DNA of 64,000 nucleotides from CADEFQ01 sp050249415 (GCA_050249415.1 JBFWQO010000007.1:166526-230525), one strand, 5' to 3'. Positions 7,331-15,103 are shown, counted from the stretch's first letter. Notes: generated from the letters alone by a model not told the origin. Numbers and translations are program-made.

Positions 7331-9016
7331 ATGGCATCGCGCTACCGCGCGCTCGCGGTGTATTCGCTGCTGCTCGCGATCGTCGCCGGCGCATGGCTCG
7401 GCTTCGGCTTCGCCGCCGAACACGGGTTCCCCTCGCCCTGGGTCGCCGTCGCCGCGATCGGGGCCCTGCTCCTCATCTGGAAATTCGGCGTGCCGGTGCC
7501 ACGCATCGGCCTGTCGTCGATGGAGCGCGTGCCGCAGGTCGCACTGATCCTCGTCACGAGCGCGCCGGTTGCAGCCGCGCTGTGTGGTGCCGCGGCATTC
7601 CTGTGGCCCCTGCTGAGCCGCAGCTACAGCCACGGCTCGCCGAGGGCAGCGATCGTGCGCGCCGTGCACAACGGTGCCATGGACACCCTGATGATCCTCG
7701 CCGCGAGTACCGCGTACCAGGCGCTCGGCGGCCGCCATCCGCTCGGCTCGCCGACGCTCGCCGACCTGTTGCCGCTCGCCGCGATGGCGCTCGTCGCCCA
7801 GGCGGTCAACGTGGTGCTGCTCGCGACCTGGTTTCGCCTGGACAATCGCGATGTCGGTCGCATCATCCGGCCGGTCTATTCGCTCATCGACTTCCTGTTC
7901 GTCCCGGCCGGCGTGCTGGCGGCCGTGCTGTACACGACGGCGGAACCCGTGACCTTCGCGCTCTTTGCGGTCGTGATGGCGGTGTTCGTGCTGAGCTTCG
8001 GCGGGATCGCCGGATCCCTCGCGGCGGCCGATGCCGATCCGAGCCCGCTCGATGATCTCGGCGAGCGCATCCTCGCCGAGGCGCGCGGGCTCTTTCGATT
8101 CGACGAGTTCGCGCTCGTGCTCGTCGACCACGAACAGCGTGCGCTCGACCAGCGCATACACGACCGTCGCGGCGAGCGCCTGGCGTCCCGGGTCGCGCCG
8201 ATCGATGCCGGCCTCTGCGGCTGGGTCGTCACGGAGGGGCGCGCGCTCCTCGTCGAGCAATGGGCGCGCGCTCCCGCAGCGCTGCGGGAGCGTGCCGAAG
8301 CTGCCGACACGTCGGCCGGTTCGCTGATCATCACGCCGCTGCTCGATGGCAGCCGGGTCGCCGGGCTGCTCTGCGTGCGCGATGATCGCCCCGGCGCCTA
8401 CTCGGACGCCGACCTGCACCTGATGCAGGGTCTCGCGAGCCGGTACGCACCGGCCATCGCGGGCGTGCGCGCGACGCTGCACCGCGAACAGCTGATCACC
8501 GCGCTCGGCGTACGCAGCCGCGAGTTCGAGCGCGAGGCGCAGGAAGACCCGCTCACCGGCATCGCGAACCGCCGTGCGTTCAGCCGACGCCTCGGCGCGG
8601 AGATCGAACTGTCGCGAGTCAGCGGGCGGCCGCTGACTCTCGCAGTCGCCGACCTCGACCACTTCAAGCACATCAACGATGCGCTCGGGCACCTGGTCGG
8701 CGACGAGGTGCTGCGACGGTGCGCCGCGCTGATGCGCGAACAGCTGCGGCCCGCCGATCTTCCTGCGCGCACCGGCGGGGAGGAATTCGCGATCGTCCTG
8801 CCGGGTATGGAGCACGCCGAGGCGCTCGTACTGTGTGAACGCCTGCGCTACTCGATCGGCAACCACGACTGGCGAAAACTGCACCCCGACCTCGCGGTCA
8901 CGCTGAGCATCGGAGTCGCGCAGTGGAACGGCACCGCGGGTGCCGATGAGCTGATGCACGCGGCGGATACGCGCCTCTACAGTGCCAAGCACGCCGGCCG
9001 GAACAGGGTGGCCTGA
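7331..9016 (+). CDS. Membrane diguanylate cyclase (multi-TM, GAF, GGEEF)
   Basis: A 561-residue protein with about seven hydrophobic helices in residues 8-230, a GAF-like domain (about 240-390) and a C-terminal GGDEF domain (about 400-561). The active-site loop is GGEEF (RTGGEEFAIVLPG), which is catalytically competent. An RxxD product-inhibition site (RPAD) lies five residues before it. LDHFKHINDALGHLVGDEVL is the usual substrate/metal region. The ATG at 7331 follows a strong GGGAGGG Shine-Dalgarno at 7321. It is predicted to make c-di-GMP in response to a membrane or GAF-bound signal. Confidence 0.93.
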   Translation: MASRYRALAVYSLLLAIVAGAWLGFGFAAEHGFPSPWVAVAAIGALLLIWKFGVPVPRIGLSSMERVPQVALILVTSAPVAAALCGAAAFLWPLLSRSYSHGSPRAAIVRAVHNGAMDTLMILAASTAYQALGGRHPLGSPTLADLLPLAAMALVAQAVNVVLLATWFRLDNRDVGRIIRPVYSLIDFLFVPAGVLAAVLYTTAEPVTFALFAVVMAVFVLSFGGIAGSLAAADADPSPLDDLGERILAEARGLFRFDEFALVLVDHEQRALDQRIHDRRGERLASRVAPIDAGLCGWVVTEGRALLVEQWARAPAALRERAEAADTSAGSLIITPLLDGSRVAGLLCVRDDRPGAYSDADLHLMQGLASRYAPAIAGVRATLHREQLITALGVRSREFEREAQEDPLTGIANRRAFSRRLGAEIELSRVSGRPLTLAVADLDHFKHINDALGHLVGDEVLRRCAALMREQLRPADLPARTGGEEFAIVLPGMEHAEALVLCERLRYSIGNHDWRKLHPDLAVTLSIGVAQWNGTAGADELMHAADTRLYSAKHAGRNRVA

Positions 9017-9049
9017 CGCGGCGCGCAGGGTCGCGCGCCGCGACCCGGG

Positions 9050-9796
9050 TCATTCGTCGTCGTCGTCCTCATCGTCGTCATCGTCATCGATCGGGCGCGC
9101 CCTGACGGGCGAAGCCCCGCCCTTGACGGGTACCACGACGGGTCGCGTCTTCATCTTCGGACGCGCATTGAACACGACGATCGTCTTGCCCGTGGCACGC
9201 AGCAGGCCCTGGTCCTCGAGCACCTTCAGGACGCGGCCCGCCATCTCGCGCGAGCAACCGACGAGCCGGGAGAGTTCCTGGCGGCTCACCTTGATCTGCA
9301 TGCCCTCGGGATGGGTCATCGCGTCCGGCTCGCCGCACAGGTCCATGATCGCGTGCGCGACCCGGCCGGTGACATCGACGAACGCCAGGTCGCCGAGCTT
9401 GCGGTTCGTGCGGTCGAGGCGCGTGGCGAGCTGCGTCGCGAGCTCGAACACGAGGCCGGGGCTCTCCGCCGCGATCTGGCGGAAGCGCGGGTAGGTCATT
9501 TCCGCGAGCTCGCAGGAGTTGCGTGTGCGCACCCAGGCGCTGCGGGTCGGCGTTTCGTGGAACAGGCCCATCTCGCCGAAGAACTGTCCCTTGTTGAGGT
9601 AGGCGAGCACCATCTCGTTGCCCTCCTCGTCCTCGATCATCACTTCGACCGAGCCGCTGATGATGTAGTACAGGACATCCGGCAGATCGCCCGCGTGGAT
9701 GATCACGGTCTTCGACGGCACCGTGCGGATGCGGCAATAGCTCAGGAAGCGATTGATCGCAGGAATGTCACTCAACGGCTTGGCGTTTTCTTCCAT
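9050..9796 (-). CDS. Crp/Fnr-family regulator of the Vfr/Clp type with an acidic tail
   Basis: A 248-residue regulator. The cyclic-nucleotide-binding jelly roll covers about residues 10-130 (GQFFGEMGLF and TRSAWVR form the phosphate-binding cassette), then comes the dimer helix and a C-terminal HTH with VSRQELSRLVGCSREMAGRVLKVLEDQGLL, very close to Vfr and Clp. An odd feature is the extra tail of about 25 residues ending in a run of 11 Asp/Glu residues after IDD, encoded by GAT/GAC-type codons at 9050-9095. Ligands in the family are cAMP (Vfr) or c-di-GMP (Clp). The opposite-strand neighbour makes c-di-GMP. Confidence 0.93.
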   Translation of the reverse strand: MEENAKPLSDIPAINRFLSYCRIRTVPSKTVIIHAGDLPDVLYYIISGSVEVMIEDEEGNEMVLAYLNKGQFFGEMGLFHETPTRSAWVRTRNSCELAEMTYPRFRQIAAESPGLVFELATQLATRLDRTNRKLGDLAFVDVTGRVAHAIMDLCGEPDAMTHPEGMQIKVSRQELSRLVGCSREMAGRVLKVLEDQGLLRATGKTIVVFNARPKMKTRPVVVPVKGGASPVRARPIDDDDDDEDDDDE

Positions 9797-9879
9797 AGTC
9801 TCCCCCGGACGCGTTGCCCGCCGCAGGCTTTGTATTACATATCTCGGCCCGGCCGCAAGTTTCGCGGCCGTGGCGAGCG

Positions 9880-10518
9880 TCAGATCCAGTACGCGGTGCG
9901 TGTCATCACACGCGATGCGCGTCGCATGACGGCGCGCACGGGCGCCGGCAATTCGACGCCGCCCTCGCGCAGCGCGCGCGCGCCGTGCCGCACTTCGTCG
10001 GCACGCATCGCCTCGAGGATCGCGCGACTGCGCGCGTCGTCCGCGGGCAGGCGTTCGAGGTGATCGGTGAGATGCGACTCGACCTGTCGCTCGGTTTCCG
10101 CCACGAAGCCGAGGCTCACCCGATCGCTCACCGCGGCGGCGACGGCGCCGATCGCAAACGAGCCGGCGTACCAGAACGGATTCAGCAGACTCGGGCGCGA
10201 GTCGAGTTCATCGAGACGCTGCTCGCACCACGCGAGGTGATCGGCTTCCTCGCGTGCGGCTTCGAGCAGCCAGTCGCGCGTCGCCGCATCGCGTGCGACG
10301 AGTGCCTGGCCATGGTAGAGCGCCTGGGCCGCGACCTCGCCGGCATGGTTGACCCGCATCAGCCGCCCGGCGAGCGCCCGGTCCCCGGGCTGCGGCCCGG
10401 CCTGTGGGTCGTGGGTGGCCGTGGGCAGGGGACGGGAGGGCCGCGGATGCGCAAAAAGTGCCCGCAGGGCGCGGTCGGCGGCGGACAGCAGGGTGTCGAG
10501 GGGGGTCGCAGGCGTCAT
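9880..10518 (-). CDS. coq7: 5-demethoxyubiquinone (DMQ) hydroxylase
   Basis: A 212-residue di-iron hydroxylase of the Coq7/UbiF-alternative type, catalysing the C6 (DMQ) hydroxylation of ubiquinone synthesis. Di-iron ligand motifs are present: MRVNHAGEVAAQALY, EEADHLAWCEQRL, ETERQVESHL and ADEVRHG, plus the buried FAIGAVAAAVSDRVSLGFVAE helix. The start was set at 10518 (MTPATP). A TATAAT hexamer overlaps the alternative ATG at 10530, so that ATG may lie in the promoter. It is divergent from rplM. Two further ubiquinone hydroxylases are at 17290-19772. Confidence 0.92.
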   Translation of the reverse strand: MTPATPLDTLLSAADRALRALFAHPRPSRPLPTATHDPQAGPQPGDRALAGRLMRVNHAGEVAAQALYHGQALVARDAATRDWLLEAAREEADHLAWCEQRLDELDSRPSLLNPFWYAGSFAIGAVAAAVSDRVSLGFVAETERQVESHLTDHLERLPADDARSRAILEAMRADEVRHGARALREGGVELPAPVRAVMRRASRVMTRTAYWI

Positions 10519-10564
10519 TCCGGGCGCCATTATAAAGAGGGCGCACCGGCCGTCCGCGCTCGTT

Positions 10565-10593
10565 TTGCAAAGCGGAGACCGCTTGAGTACACT
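10565..10593 (+). promoter_or_regulatory. Sigma-70-type promoter of rplM-rpsI
   Basis: TTGCAA (10565-10570) and TACACT (10588-10593) are separated by exactly 17 nt, 62 nt before the rplM start. The hexamers are near consensus and correctly oriented. Confidence 0.7.
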
Positions 10594-10654
10594 TTCGGGC
10601 CTTTTTCGGGCCTGCCGGCTTCCTGCCGCGCCCGGGCGGTTGGAGATCCTTGAA

Positions 10655-11083
10655 ATGACTACGGTTTTTGCCAAGCCTGCGGAGGTCCGCGGCGACTGGT
10701 TCCTGATCGACGCCGAGGGCAAGACCCTGGGAAGGCTCGCGACCCAGCTCGCGCATCGTCTGAAGGGCAAGCACAAGGCCAATTACAGCCCGCACGTCGA
10801 CATGGGCGACCACCTGGTCGTCGTCAACGCGGAGAAGGTGCGCGTCACCGGGAACAAGCTGGCAGACAAGATTTACTACCACCACACGGGCTACATCGGC
10901 GGCATCAAGTCGATCGGCCTCGAGAAGCTCCTGAAGGAGCATCCCGAGCGCGTGATCGAGATCGCCGTCAAGGGCATGCTGCCGAAGAACACCCTCGGCC
11001 GGAACATGTTCAGGAAGCTGCACGTGTTCGCGGGCGGCAAGCACCCGCACACCGCGCAACAGCCGAAGCCGCTCGAGATCTGA
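10655..11083 (+). CDS. rplM: 50S ribosomal protein L13
   Basis: A 142-residue L13. Characteristic segments are KPAEVRGDWFLIDAEGKTLGRLAT, LKGKHKANYSPHVDMGDHLVVVNAEKV, VTGNKLADKIYYHHTGYIGG and VKGMLPKNTLGRNMFRKLHVFAGGKHPH. The length is the same as the E. coli protein. The ATG at 10655 has a GGAGAT Shine-Dalgarno 8 nt upstream. It is the first gene of the conserved rplM-rpsI operon, with a 13-nt gap. Confidence 0.98.
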   Translation: MTTVFAKPAEVRGDWFLIDAEGKTLGRLATQLAHRLKGKHKANYSPHVDMGDHLVVVNAEKVRVTGNKLADKIYYHHTGYIGGIKSIGLEKLLKEHPERVIEIAVKGMLPKNTLGRNMFRKLHVFAGGKHPHTAQQPKPLEI

Positions 11084-11096
11084 GGAAGCAACGACA

Positions 11097-11489
11097 ATGC
11101 CCGCCACGCAGAATTACGGCACCGGCCGCCGCAAGACCGCCACCGCCCGCGTCTACCTGAAGCCCGGCACGGGCCTCATCACCGTCAACGCGCGACCGAT
11201 CGACGAATTCTTCGGCCGCGAGACCGGCCGCATGATCGTCCGCCAGCCGCTCGAAGTCGTGCAGCTCACGGGGAAGTTCGACGTGCAGGCGCACGTGTCG
11301 GGCGGCGGCATCACCGGCCAGGCCGGTGCGATCCGCCACGGCATCACCCGTGCGCTGATCGAATACGACGAAACACTGCGCAAGCCGCTGCGCGCCGCCG
11401 GGTTCGTCACGCGCGACGCGCGCGAGGTCGAACGCAAGAAGGTCGGCCGCCGCAAGGCCCGCCGCGGTCCGCAGTACTCGAAGCGCTAA
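11097..11489 (+). CDS. rpsI: 30S ribosomal protein S9
   Basis: A 130-residue S9 with YGTGRRKTATARVYLKPGTG at the N-terminus, GGGITGQAGAIRHGITRALIEYD in the middle, and the usual basic C-terminal tail VGRRKARRGPQYSKR that reaches into the ribosomal P site. It follows rplM by 13 nt with an AGGAAG Shine-Dalgarno. The operon is followed 21 nt later by tRNA-Gln, which may be cotranscribed. Confidence 0.98.
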   Translation: MPATQNYGTGRRKTATARVYLKPGTGLITVNARPIDEFFGRETGRMIVRQPLEVVQLTGKFDVQAHVSGGGITGQAGAIRHGITRALIEYDETLRKPLRAAGFVTRDAREVERKKVGRRKARRGPQYSKR

Positions 11490-11510
11490 GCGCCGCTGCG
11501 CTGTCGATCT

Positions 11511-11584
11511 TGGGGGATCGTCTAGCGGTAGGACAACGGACTCTGACTCCGTTTACCTAGGTTCGAATCCTAGTCCCCCAGCCA
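11511..11584 (+). tRNA. tRNA-Gln (anticodon CTG)
   Basis: The cloverleaf reads cleanly: acceptor stem TGGGGGA/TCCCCCA (11511-11517 with 11574-11580), D-arm TCTAGCGGTAGGA, anticodon loop ACTCTGACT with anticodon CTG, T-loop GGTTCGAATCC, discriminator G and an encoded CCA (11582-11584). The U1-A72 end is typical of glutamine tRNAs. A terminator follows. Confidence 0.96.
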
Positions 11585-11651
11585 ATGCAAAGGGCCCGTC
11601 GCGAGACGGGCCCTTTGTCGTTGCGGGGACTGATTCGAACCGTGGGTTCGA
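11567..11651 (+). repeat. 85-bp direct repeat, copy 1 (tRNA-Gln 3' end plus terminator)
   Basis: This segment, from the T-arm of tRNA-Gln through the terminator to a TTCGAACC/GGTTCGAA palindrome, is repeated without mismatch at 11742-11826 (offset 175 bp). Confidence 0.95.
11589..11617 (+). terminator. Intrinsic terminator after tRNA-Gln
   Basis: AAAGGGCCCGTC pairs with GACGGGCCCTTT around a small loop, followed by TGTCGTT. The stem is 12 bp, including an A/T base, which supports bidirectional termination. Confidence 0.8.
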
Positions 11652-11741
11652 AGCGCCGCGCCGTGCGCGGCGCGCCGGCGATGATCGGCAGCGCACACTC
11701 ATCGCCGGGCCCGCAGGGCCGAGGCGCGCAAGCGCCGAGCC

Positions 11742-11826
11742 ATCCTAGTCCCCCAGCCAATGCAAAGGGCCCGTCGCGAGACGGGCCCTTTGTCGTTGCG
11801 GGGACTGATTCGAACCGTGGGTTCGA
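11742..11826 (+). repeat. 85-bp direct repeat, copy 2 (tRNA-Gln 3' fragment and terminator)
   Basis: Perfect copy of 11567-11651. It carries only the last 18 nt of the tRNA plus CCA, so it cannot form a tRNA. A second functional terminator is present at 11764-11792. The 90 bp between the copies hold a GCGCCGCGCCGTGCGCGGCGCG hairpin-rich stretch and no gene. This pattern could be a tandem duplication or the scar of an integrated and lost element. Confidence 0.95.
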
Positions 11827-11910
11827 CCTCGCGGCCTTTGTGGCCGCGGCAGGTTTGCCGCTATATTCGTGCCGGGCGCTGCCTGCCCTGCACAGGATTC
11901 GGGAGTGACC

Positions 11911-12507
11911 ATGAGTCAGTTTGCGTTCGCACGCCGGGTCACAGCGTTCACATTGTTCTTGTTCGTCGCAGGCTGCGCGTCGGGGCCCGAGGTGCGGGTC
12001 ACCGCCGATCCGGCCGCCAACCTCGCCGCGTACCGCACGTTCAACTACGTGAGCCCGCTCGGAACGGATCGCGAGGGCTACGAGTCGATCGTGTCCACGG
12101 CGCTGAAAGAGGCGACCACTGCGGAACTCACGCGCCGCGGTTACCGGCTCGCAGGCGAGCCCGACTTCCTCGTGAATTTCGGCGCCCGCCTCGACGACAG
12201 GCTGCGGGTCACGAAGACGCCGGTGGCGGGGCCTCGCCTCGGCTATTACGGCTACCGCTGGGGCTTCTACGATCCGTGGTACGGCTACAACGATGTCGAT
12301 GTCGACCAGTACACCGAGGGCACCGTGAACATCGATATCGTGGATGCGGGCGCGAAGCGCCTCGTGTGGGAAACCGTCGCGGTGGGCCGCGTGACCGAGA
12401 AGACGATGAAGGACGTGCCTGGCGCGATCCGCAAGCTCGTGCCGCAGATGCTCGCGACCTTGCCGTCCGCGGGGGGTGGCGCTGCGCCGGAGCCGCCGGC
12501 GCACTGA
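11911..12507 (+). CDS. DUF4136-type lipoprotein
   Basis: A 198-residue predicted lipoprotein. The signal peptide ends in the lipobox VAGC (TLFLFVAGCASGPEV), and the mature protein has the DUF4136 pattern: AAYRTFNYVSPL near the start, the helical VSTALKEATTAELTRRGYRLA, and DFLVNFGARLDD. It then has an aromatic/glycine-rich stretch, GYYGYRWGFYDPWYGYND, and VDIVDAGAKRLVWETVAVGRV-type strands. The ATG at 11911 follows GGGAG at 11901. It is probably in the outer membrane; the family role is unknown. Confidence 0.87.
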   Translation: MSQFAFARRVTAFTLFLFVAGCASGPEVRVTADPAANLAAYRTFNYVSPLGTDREGYESIVSTALKEATTAELTRRGYRLAGEPDFLVNFGARLDDRLRVTKTPVAGPRLGYYGYRWGFYDPWYGYNDVDVDQYTEGTVNIDIVDAGAKRLVWETVAVGRVTEKTMKDVPGAIRKLVPQMLATLPSAGGGAAPEPPAH

Positions 12508-12540
12508 GTCGCGACGGGCTGCGCGATCCCGGGGCAGTCG

Positions 12541-13197
12541 TCAGATGGTGTTCACCCCCGCGTCGTTGCCGACGATGAGCAGGTCGGCCGGTCGCTGCGC
12601 GAACAACCCCACGGTGACGACGCCGGCGATCTGGTTCAGGTCGCGCTCGAGGCTCGGGGGATCGAGGATCTCGAGCCCGTGCACGTCGAGGATCTGGTTG
12701 CCGTTGTCGGTCACGCAATTCTCCCGCCACACGGGTTGTCCGCCACGAGCGACGATCTCGCGCGCCACGTAGGAGCGGGCCATCGGGATCACCTCGATCG
12801 GCAGCGGGAAGTGGCCGAGTACCGGGACGAGCTTGCTGTCGTCCACGATGCAGACGAACCGCTTCGATGCCGCCGCGACGATCTTCTCGCGGGTGAGGGC
12901 GGCCCCGCCCCCCTTCACGAGGTAACGGCCGCGCGTCGCTTCGTCCGCTCCGTCGACGTAGAGGTCGAGGGTGCCGGTGTGGTTCAGGTCCATCACTTCG
13001 ATGCCGAGCGCCTCGAGGCGGGCGGTCGATGCGCTCGAGCTCGAGACCGCCCCGCGAATCTCATCACGCATGCGGGCGAGGCCGTCGATGAAGAAATTCA
13101 CGGTCGATCCGGTGCCGACGCCGACGATCGACCCGCGCGTGACGTGCGTGAGAGCCGCCTCCGCGGCCCTTTGTTTTCCGGTATTTCCTGCATTCAT
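12541..13197 (-). CDS. rpiA: Ribose-5-phosphate isomerase A
   Basis: A 218-residue RpiA interconverting ribose-5-P and ribulose-5-P. Visible motifs are VGVGTGSTVNFFIDGLA (phosphate binding), LDLYVDGADEATRGRYLVKGGGAALTREKIVA with the catalytic Asp/Glu/Lys positions, FVCIVDDSKLVPVLGHFPLPIEV and NGNQILDVHGLEI. The length equals that of E. coli RpiA. The ATG at 13197 was chosen because it gives MNAGNTGKQRAAEAAL, matching the family N-terminus. Confidence 0.97.
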   Translation of the reverse strand: MNAGNTGKQRAAEAALTHVTRGSIVGVGTGSTVNFFIDGLARMRDEIRGAVSSSSASTARLEALGIEVMDLNHTGTLDLYVDGADEATRGRYLVKGGGAALTREKIVAAASKRFVCIVDDSKLVPVLGHFPLPIEVIPMARSYVAREIVARGGQPVWRENCVTDNGNQILDVHGLEILDPPSLERDLNQIAGVVTVGLFAQRPADLLIVGNDAGVNTI

Positions 13198-13230
13198 CAC
13201 GGTACCCGCTCCACGACGCCAGCCCCGGAA

Positions 13231-13262
13231 ACGACTGTGCCCGCTTGCGCGGGCACCAGTCG
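13231..13262. repeat. Nested hairpin (REP-like or terminator)
   Basis: ACGACTG TGCCCGC TTGC GCGGGCA C CAGTCGT forms a 14-bp interrupted stem between rpiA and a tiny ORF, both on the minus strand. There is no T-run, so it is either a REP-like palindrome or a weak terminator of the tiny gene. Confidence 0.6.
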
Positions 13263-13324
13263 TGGATCTTTCGAAGCCGGCGAGCGAGGAAGGTCTTTCC
13301 ACGCCCGCCGAAGGTGTAAAGGCC

Positions 13325-13375
13325 TTACTTCTTCTTCGCAGCTTTCTTCTTGGCCTTCTTCTTGGCTTTCGCCAT
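13325..13375 (-). CDS. Tiny Lys/Ala peptide (16 residues)
   Basis: The ATG at 13375 with an AGGAGA Shine-Dalgarno six to seven nt upstream opens MAKAKKKAKKKAAKKK and a TAA stop. Although only 16 codons long, the strong ribosome site, the ATG and the highly biased composition (10 Lys, 5 Ala) argue for a real gene. It resembles the Lys/Ala-rich tails of H1-like bacterial proteins (a larger one lies at 59631) and may bind nucleic acid. It precedes rpiA on the same strand, separated by a hairpin. No homologous family can be named with certainty. Confidence 0.55.
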   Translation of the reverse strand: MAKAKKKAKKKAAKKK

Positions 13376-13488
13376 GAGAGTCTCCTGTTGGGTTAGTCCG
13401 GGGTCGAGTATATACACGCCGATTCAAATTACAAGCAAGAGTGCTTGCATCGGCGCGCGTGATCTGCATCACGTTCGAGGTCCGCATG

Positions 13489-13953
13489 TCACTCGAGCGT
13501 GAGGATGAAGTCGAAGTGCGCCTCGCTGACCGGCATCACCGACAGGCGACTGCCCCTCTCGAGGAGCGGGAGCTGCGACAGTTCGCGCGTCGCGTGGGCA
13601 CGCAGTTCGGTGAGCGTGATCACGCGTCGCAGCCGCCGCTCGAGTTGCACGTCGACCGCATACCAGCGCGGATTCGCGGCATCGCTGCCCTCGTCGTAGT
13701 GCCGGTGGCGACGATCGAACGCCGTCGGATCCGCGTACCCCGCGCGCACGACCCGCATCGTCGCGACGACACCAGGCACGTCGCAGCTCGAGTGATAGAG
13801 CAGCGCCCGGTCGCCCCTCGCGAACTCGTCGCGCAGCATGTTGCGCGCCTGGTAGTTGCGTACGCCGTCCCACATCGTCGTGCGCTTCGGCGCGCGGGCC
13901 AGGTCGTCGACGCCGAAGGTCGTGGGTTCGGTCTTCATCAGCCAGTGCTTCAT
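13489..13953 (-). CDS. EVE domain protein
   Basis: A protein of about 154 residues starting MKHWLMKTEPTTFGVDDLARAP. KTEP, the TTMWDGVRNYQARNMLRDEFARGDRALLYHSS block and YAVDVQLERRLRRVITLTEL are diagnostic of the EVE/PUA-like fold, which reads modified bases in nucleic acids. An upstream in-frame ATG at 13965 would add MEYG and overlap the next gene; both starts remain possible. It overlaps or abuts fau on the same strand. Confidence 0.93.
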   Translation of the reverse strand: MKHWLMKTEPTTFGVDDLARAPKRTTMWDGVRNYQARNMLRDEFARGDRALLYHSSCDVPGVVATMRVVRAGYADPTAFDRRHRHYDEGSDAANPRWYAVDVQLERRLRRVITLTELRAHATRELSQLPLLERGSRLSVMPVSEAHFDFILTLE

Positions 13954-14540
13954 GCCGTACTCCATGGAAAGCGGGCGAGCCCCCGCTCGGTGATTACCGC
14001 GTCGAGCCGGACATCGTGACCGGCGGCGGGCAGGGTCCCGGCCTGCTGGCAGGCGAAGGCGACACCGATGAGGCGCGGTCGCGACAGCGCGCGGCGCCGC
14101 CGAAAGGCGAAGGCGCGATCGTAATAGCCGCCGCCCATGCCGAGTCGCACGCCCTGCGCATCGAAACCGACGAGCGGGACGAGCACGATGTCGAGGCGGG
14201 CGGGGTGCACCGTGCCGGCGGACCGGGGGGGCTCGATGATGCCGTAGCGGTTCGGTGCGCCGGCGCCGCTCACCTGCGCAAACACGAGTCGGCGGTGGCG
14301 ATAGCTCGCAATGCGCGGCAGGTAGAGCCGCGCGCCACGCCGGGCGAGTGCCGCGAGGGCGGCGGACAGGTCGGGTTCTTCGGGCAGCGCCGCATAGGCC
14401 GCGATCCGGCGGCCGCGCGCCTGTGGCCCGATCGTGCGCACGACCTCGCGGGCAATCGCGCGCGAGAGGCGTTCGCGTTCGCGAGCGCCGAGTGCGCGCC
14501 GCCGCGCCCGCAGCGTGCTGCGAAGCACGCTACGGTTCAC
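13950..14540 (-). CDS. fau: 5-formyltetrahydrofolate cyclo-ligase
   Basis: A protein of about 196 residues making 5,10-methenyl-THF from 5-formyl-THF with ATP. The family ends in the substrate and phosphate loops LDIVLVPLVGFDAQGVRLGMGGGYYDRAF, with AAYAALPEEPDLSAALAAL and LYLPRI earlier. The open frame continues upstream through the 6S RNA, so I placed the start at the GTG at 14540 (VNRSVLRSTLRARRRALG), just after the RNA's 3' end. Position immediately after ssrS is the conserved gammaproteobacterial arrangement. Confidence 0.9.
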   Translation of the reverse strand: MNRSVLRSTLRARRRALGARERERLSRAIAREVVRTIGPQARGRRIAAYAALPEEPDLSAALAALARRGARLYLPRIASYRHRRLVFAQVSGAGAPNRYGIIEPPRSAGTVHPARLDIVLVPLVGFDAQGVRLGMGGGYYDRAFAFRRRRALSRPRLIGVAFACQQAGTLPAAGHDVRLDAVITERGLARFPWSTA

Positions 14541-14559
14541 GGGAAGAAGGGCGGGAGAA

Positions 14560-14748
14560 GGCGCCACCCGCCTGTGCCGGTGCCGGCCGTTGCTCTCGAC
14601 CGGAGCAACAGGTGGGGCGCGGTGCGGCAGGTAAGGCTTTCCGAGCGAACGGACATGCACAATGCTGCCGGCAAACCAGATGCCCCATGGGTGTACCAAT
14701 TAGGGTCGAGGGTAACCCGGCCGACTGTCGAACACCGCAGGTGGCGCC
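14560..14748 (-). ncRNA. ssrS: 6S RNA
   Basis: The 189-nt minus-strand segment between zapA and fau has the hallmarks of 6S RNA. The closing stem GGCGCCACC(T)GC at the 5' end pairs with GGCGGGTGGCGCC at the 3' end. The 5' side reads CTGCGGTGTTCGACAG. The 3' side holds GTGCATGTCCGTTCGCTCGGAAAGCCTTA, which resembles the conserved GCATGCTCGGTCCG...GAAGCCTTA block. A TAGAGT -10 hexamer at 14760-14755 places transcription start at the predicted 5' end. It sequesters sigma-70 RNA polymerase in stationary phase in relatives. Confidence 0.9.
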
Positions 14749-14754
14749 GGAGAC

Positions 14755-14760
14755 ACTCTA
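14755..14760 (-). promoter_or_regulatory. -10 element of the 6S RNA promoter
   Basis: TAGAGT on the minus strand ends 7 nt before the predicted 5' end at 14748. I see no clear -35 at normal spacing. Confidence 0.5.
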
Positions 14761-14785
14761 CACGAGCCGCACCGGCCGCACGACC

Positions 14786-15103
14786 TCAAAGTTCGAGTTG
14801 CTGGCCCTCGGCGAGGGCCGATTCGACCCGCTCGCGCAGCGCGCGCACGCGCCCGCCGAAATCCTGGTCCAGCTTCTGCCCCTGGTTGCGCACCCGCAGC
14901 AACTCGTTGGCGAGATTGAGCGCCGCCATCACCGCGATGCGATCGAGCCCGACCACCTTGCCGCTGTCGCGGATCTCGCGCATCTTCGTGTTGAGGTACT
15001 CGGCGGAGTCGAGCAGGTCGGAGCGCTCGTCGTAAGGGCAGGCCACGAAGTATTCCTTCTCGAGGATCCGCACGCTGATGCGTGCGACTTCGCGTTCGCT
15101 CAT
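14786..15103 (-). CDS. zapA: Cell division protein ZapA
   Basis: A 105-residue ZapA that crosslinks FtsZ filaments. It starts SEREVARISVRILEKEYFVACPYDERSDLLDSAEYLNTKMREIRDSG and continues VGLDRIAVMAALNLANELL, then a C-terminal coiled coil (VRALRERVESALAEGQQLEL). Both the globular motif and length fit. It overlaps the upstream coiled-coil gene by 4 nt (ATGA) and is followed by 6S RNA. Confidence 0.96.
   Translation of the reverse strand: MSEREVARISVRILEKEYFVACPYDERSDLLDSAEYLNTKMREIRDSGKVVGLDRIAVMAALNLANELLRVRNQGQKLDQDFGGRVRALRERVESALAEGQQLEL

Noticed and set aside
11557..12504. Long minus-strand ORF over tRNA-Gln repeats and the lipoprotein gene
   Set aside because: Its product is low-complexity Arg/Ala and includes antisense tRNA; the plus-strand lipoprotein with lipobox and ribosome site is the real gene.
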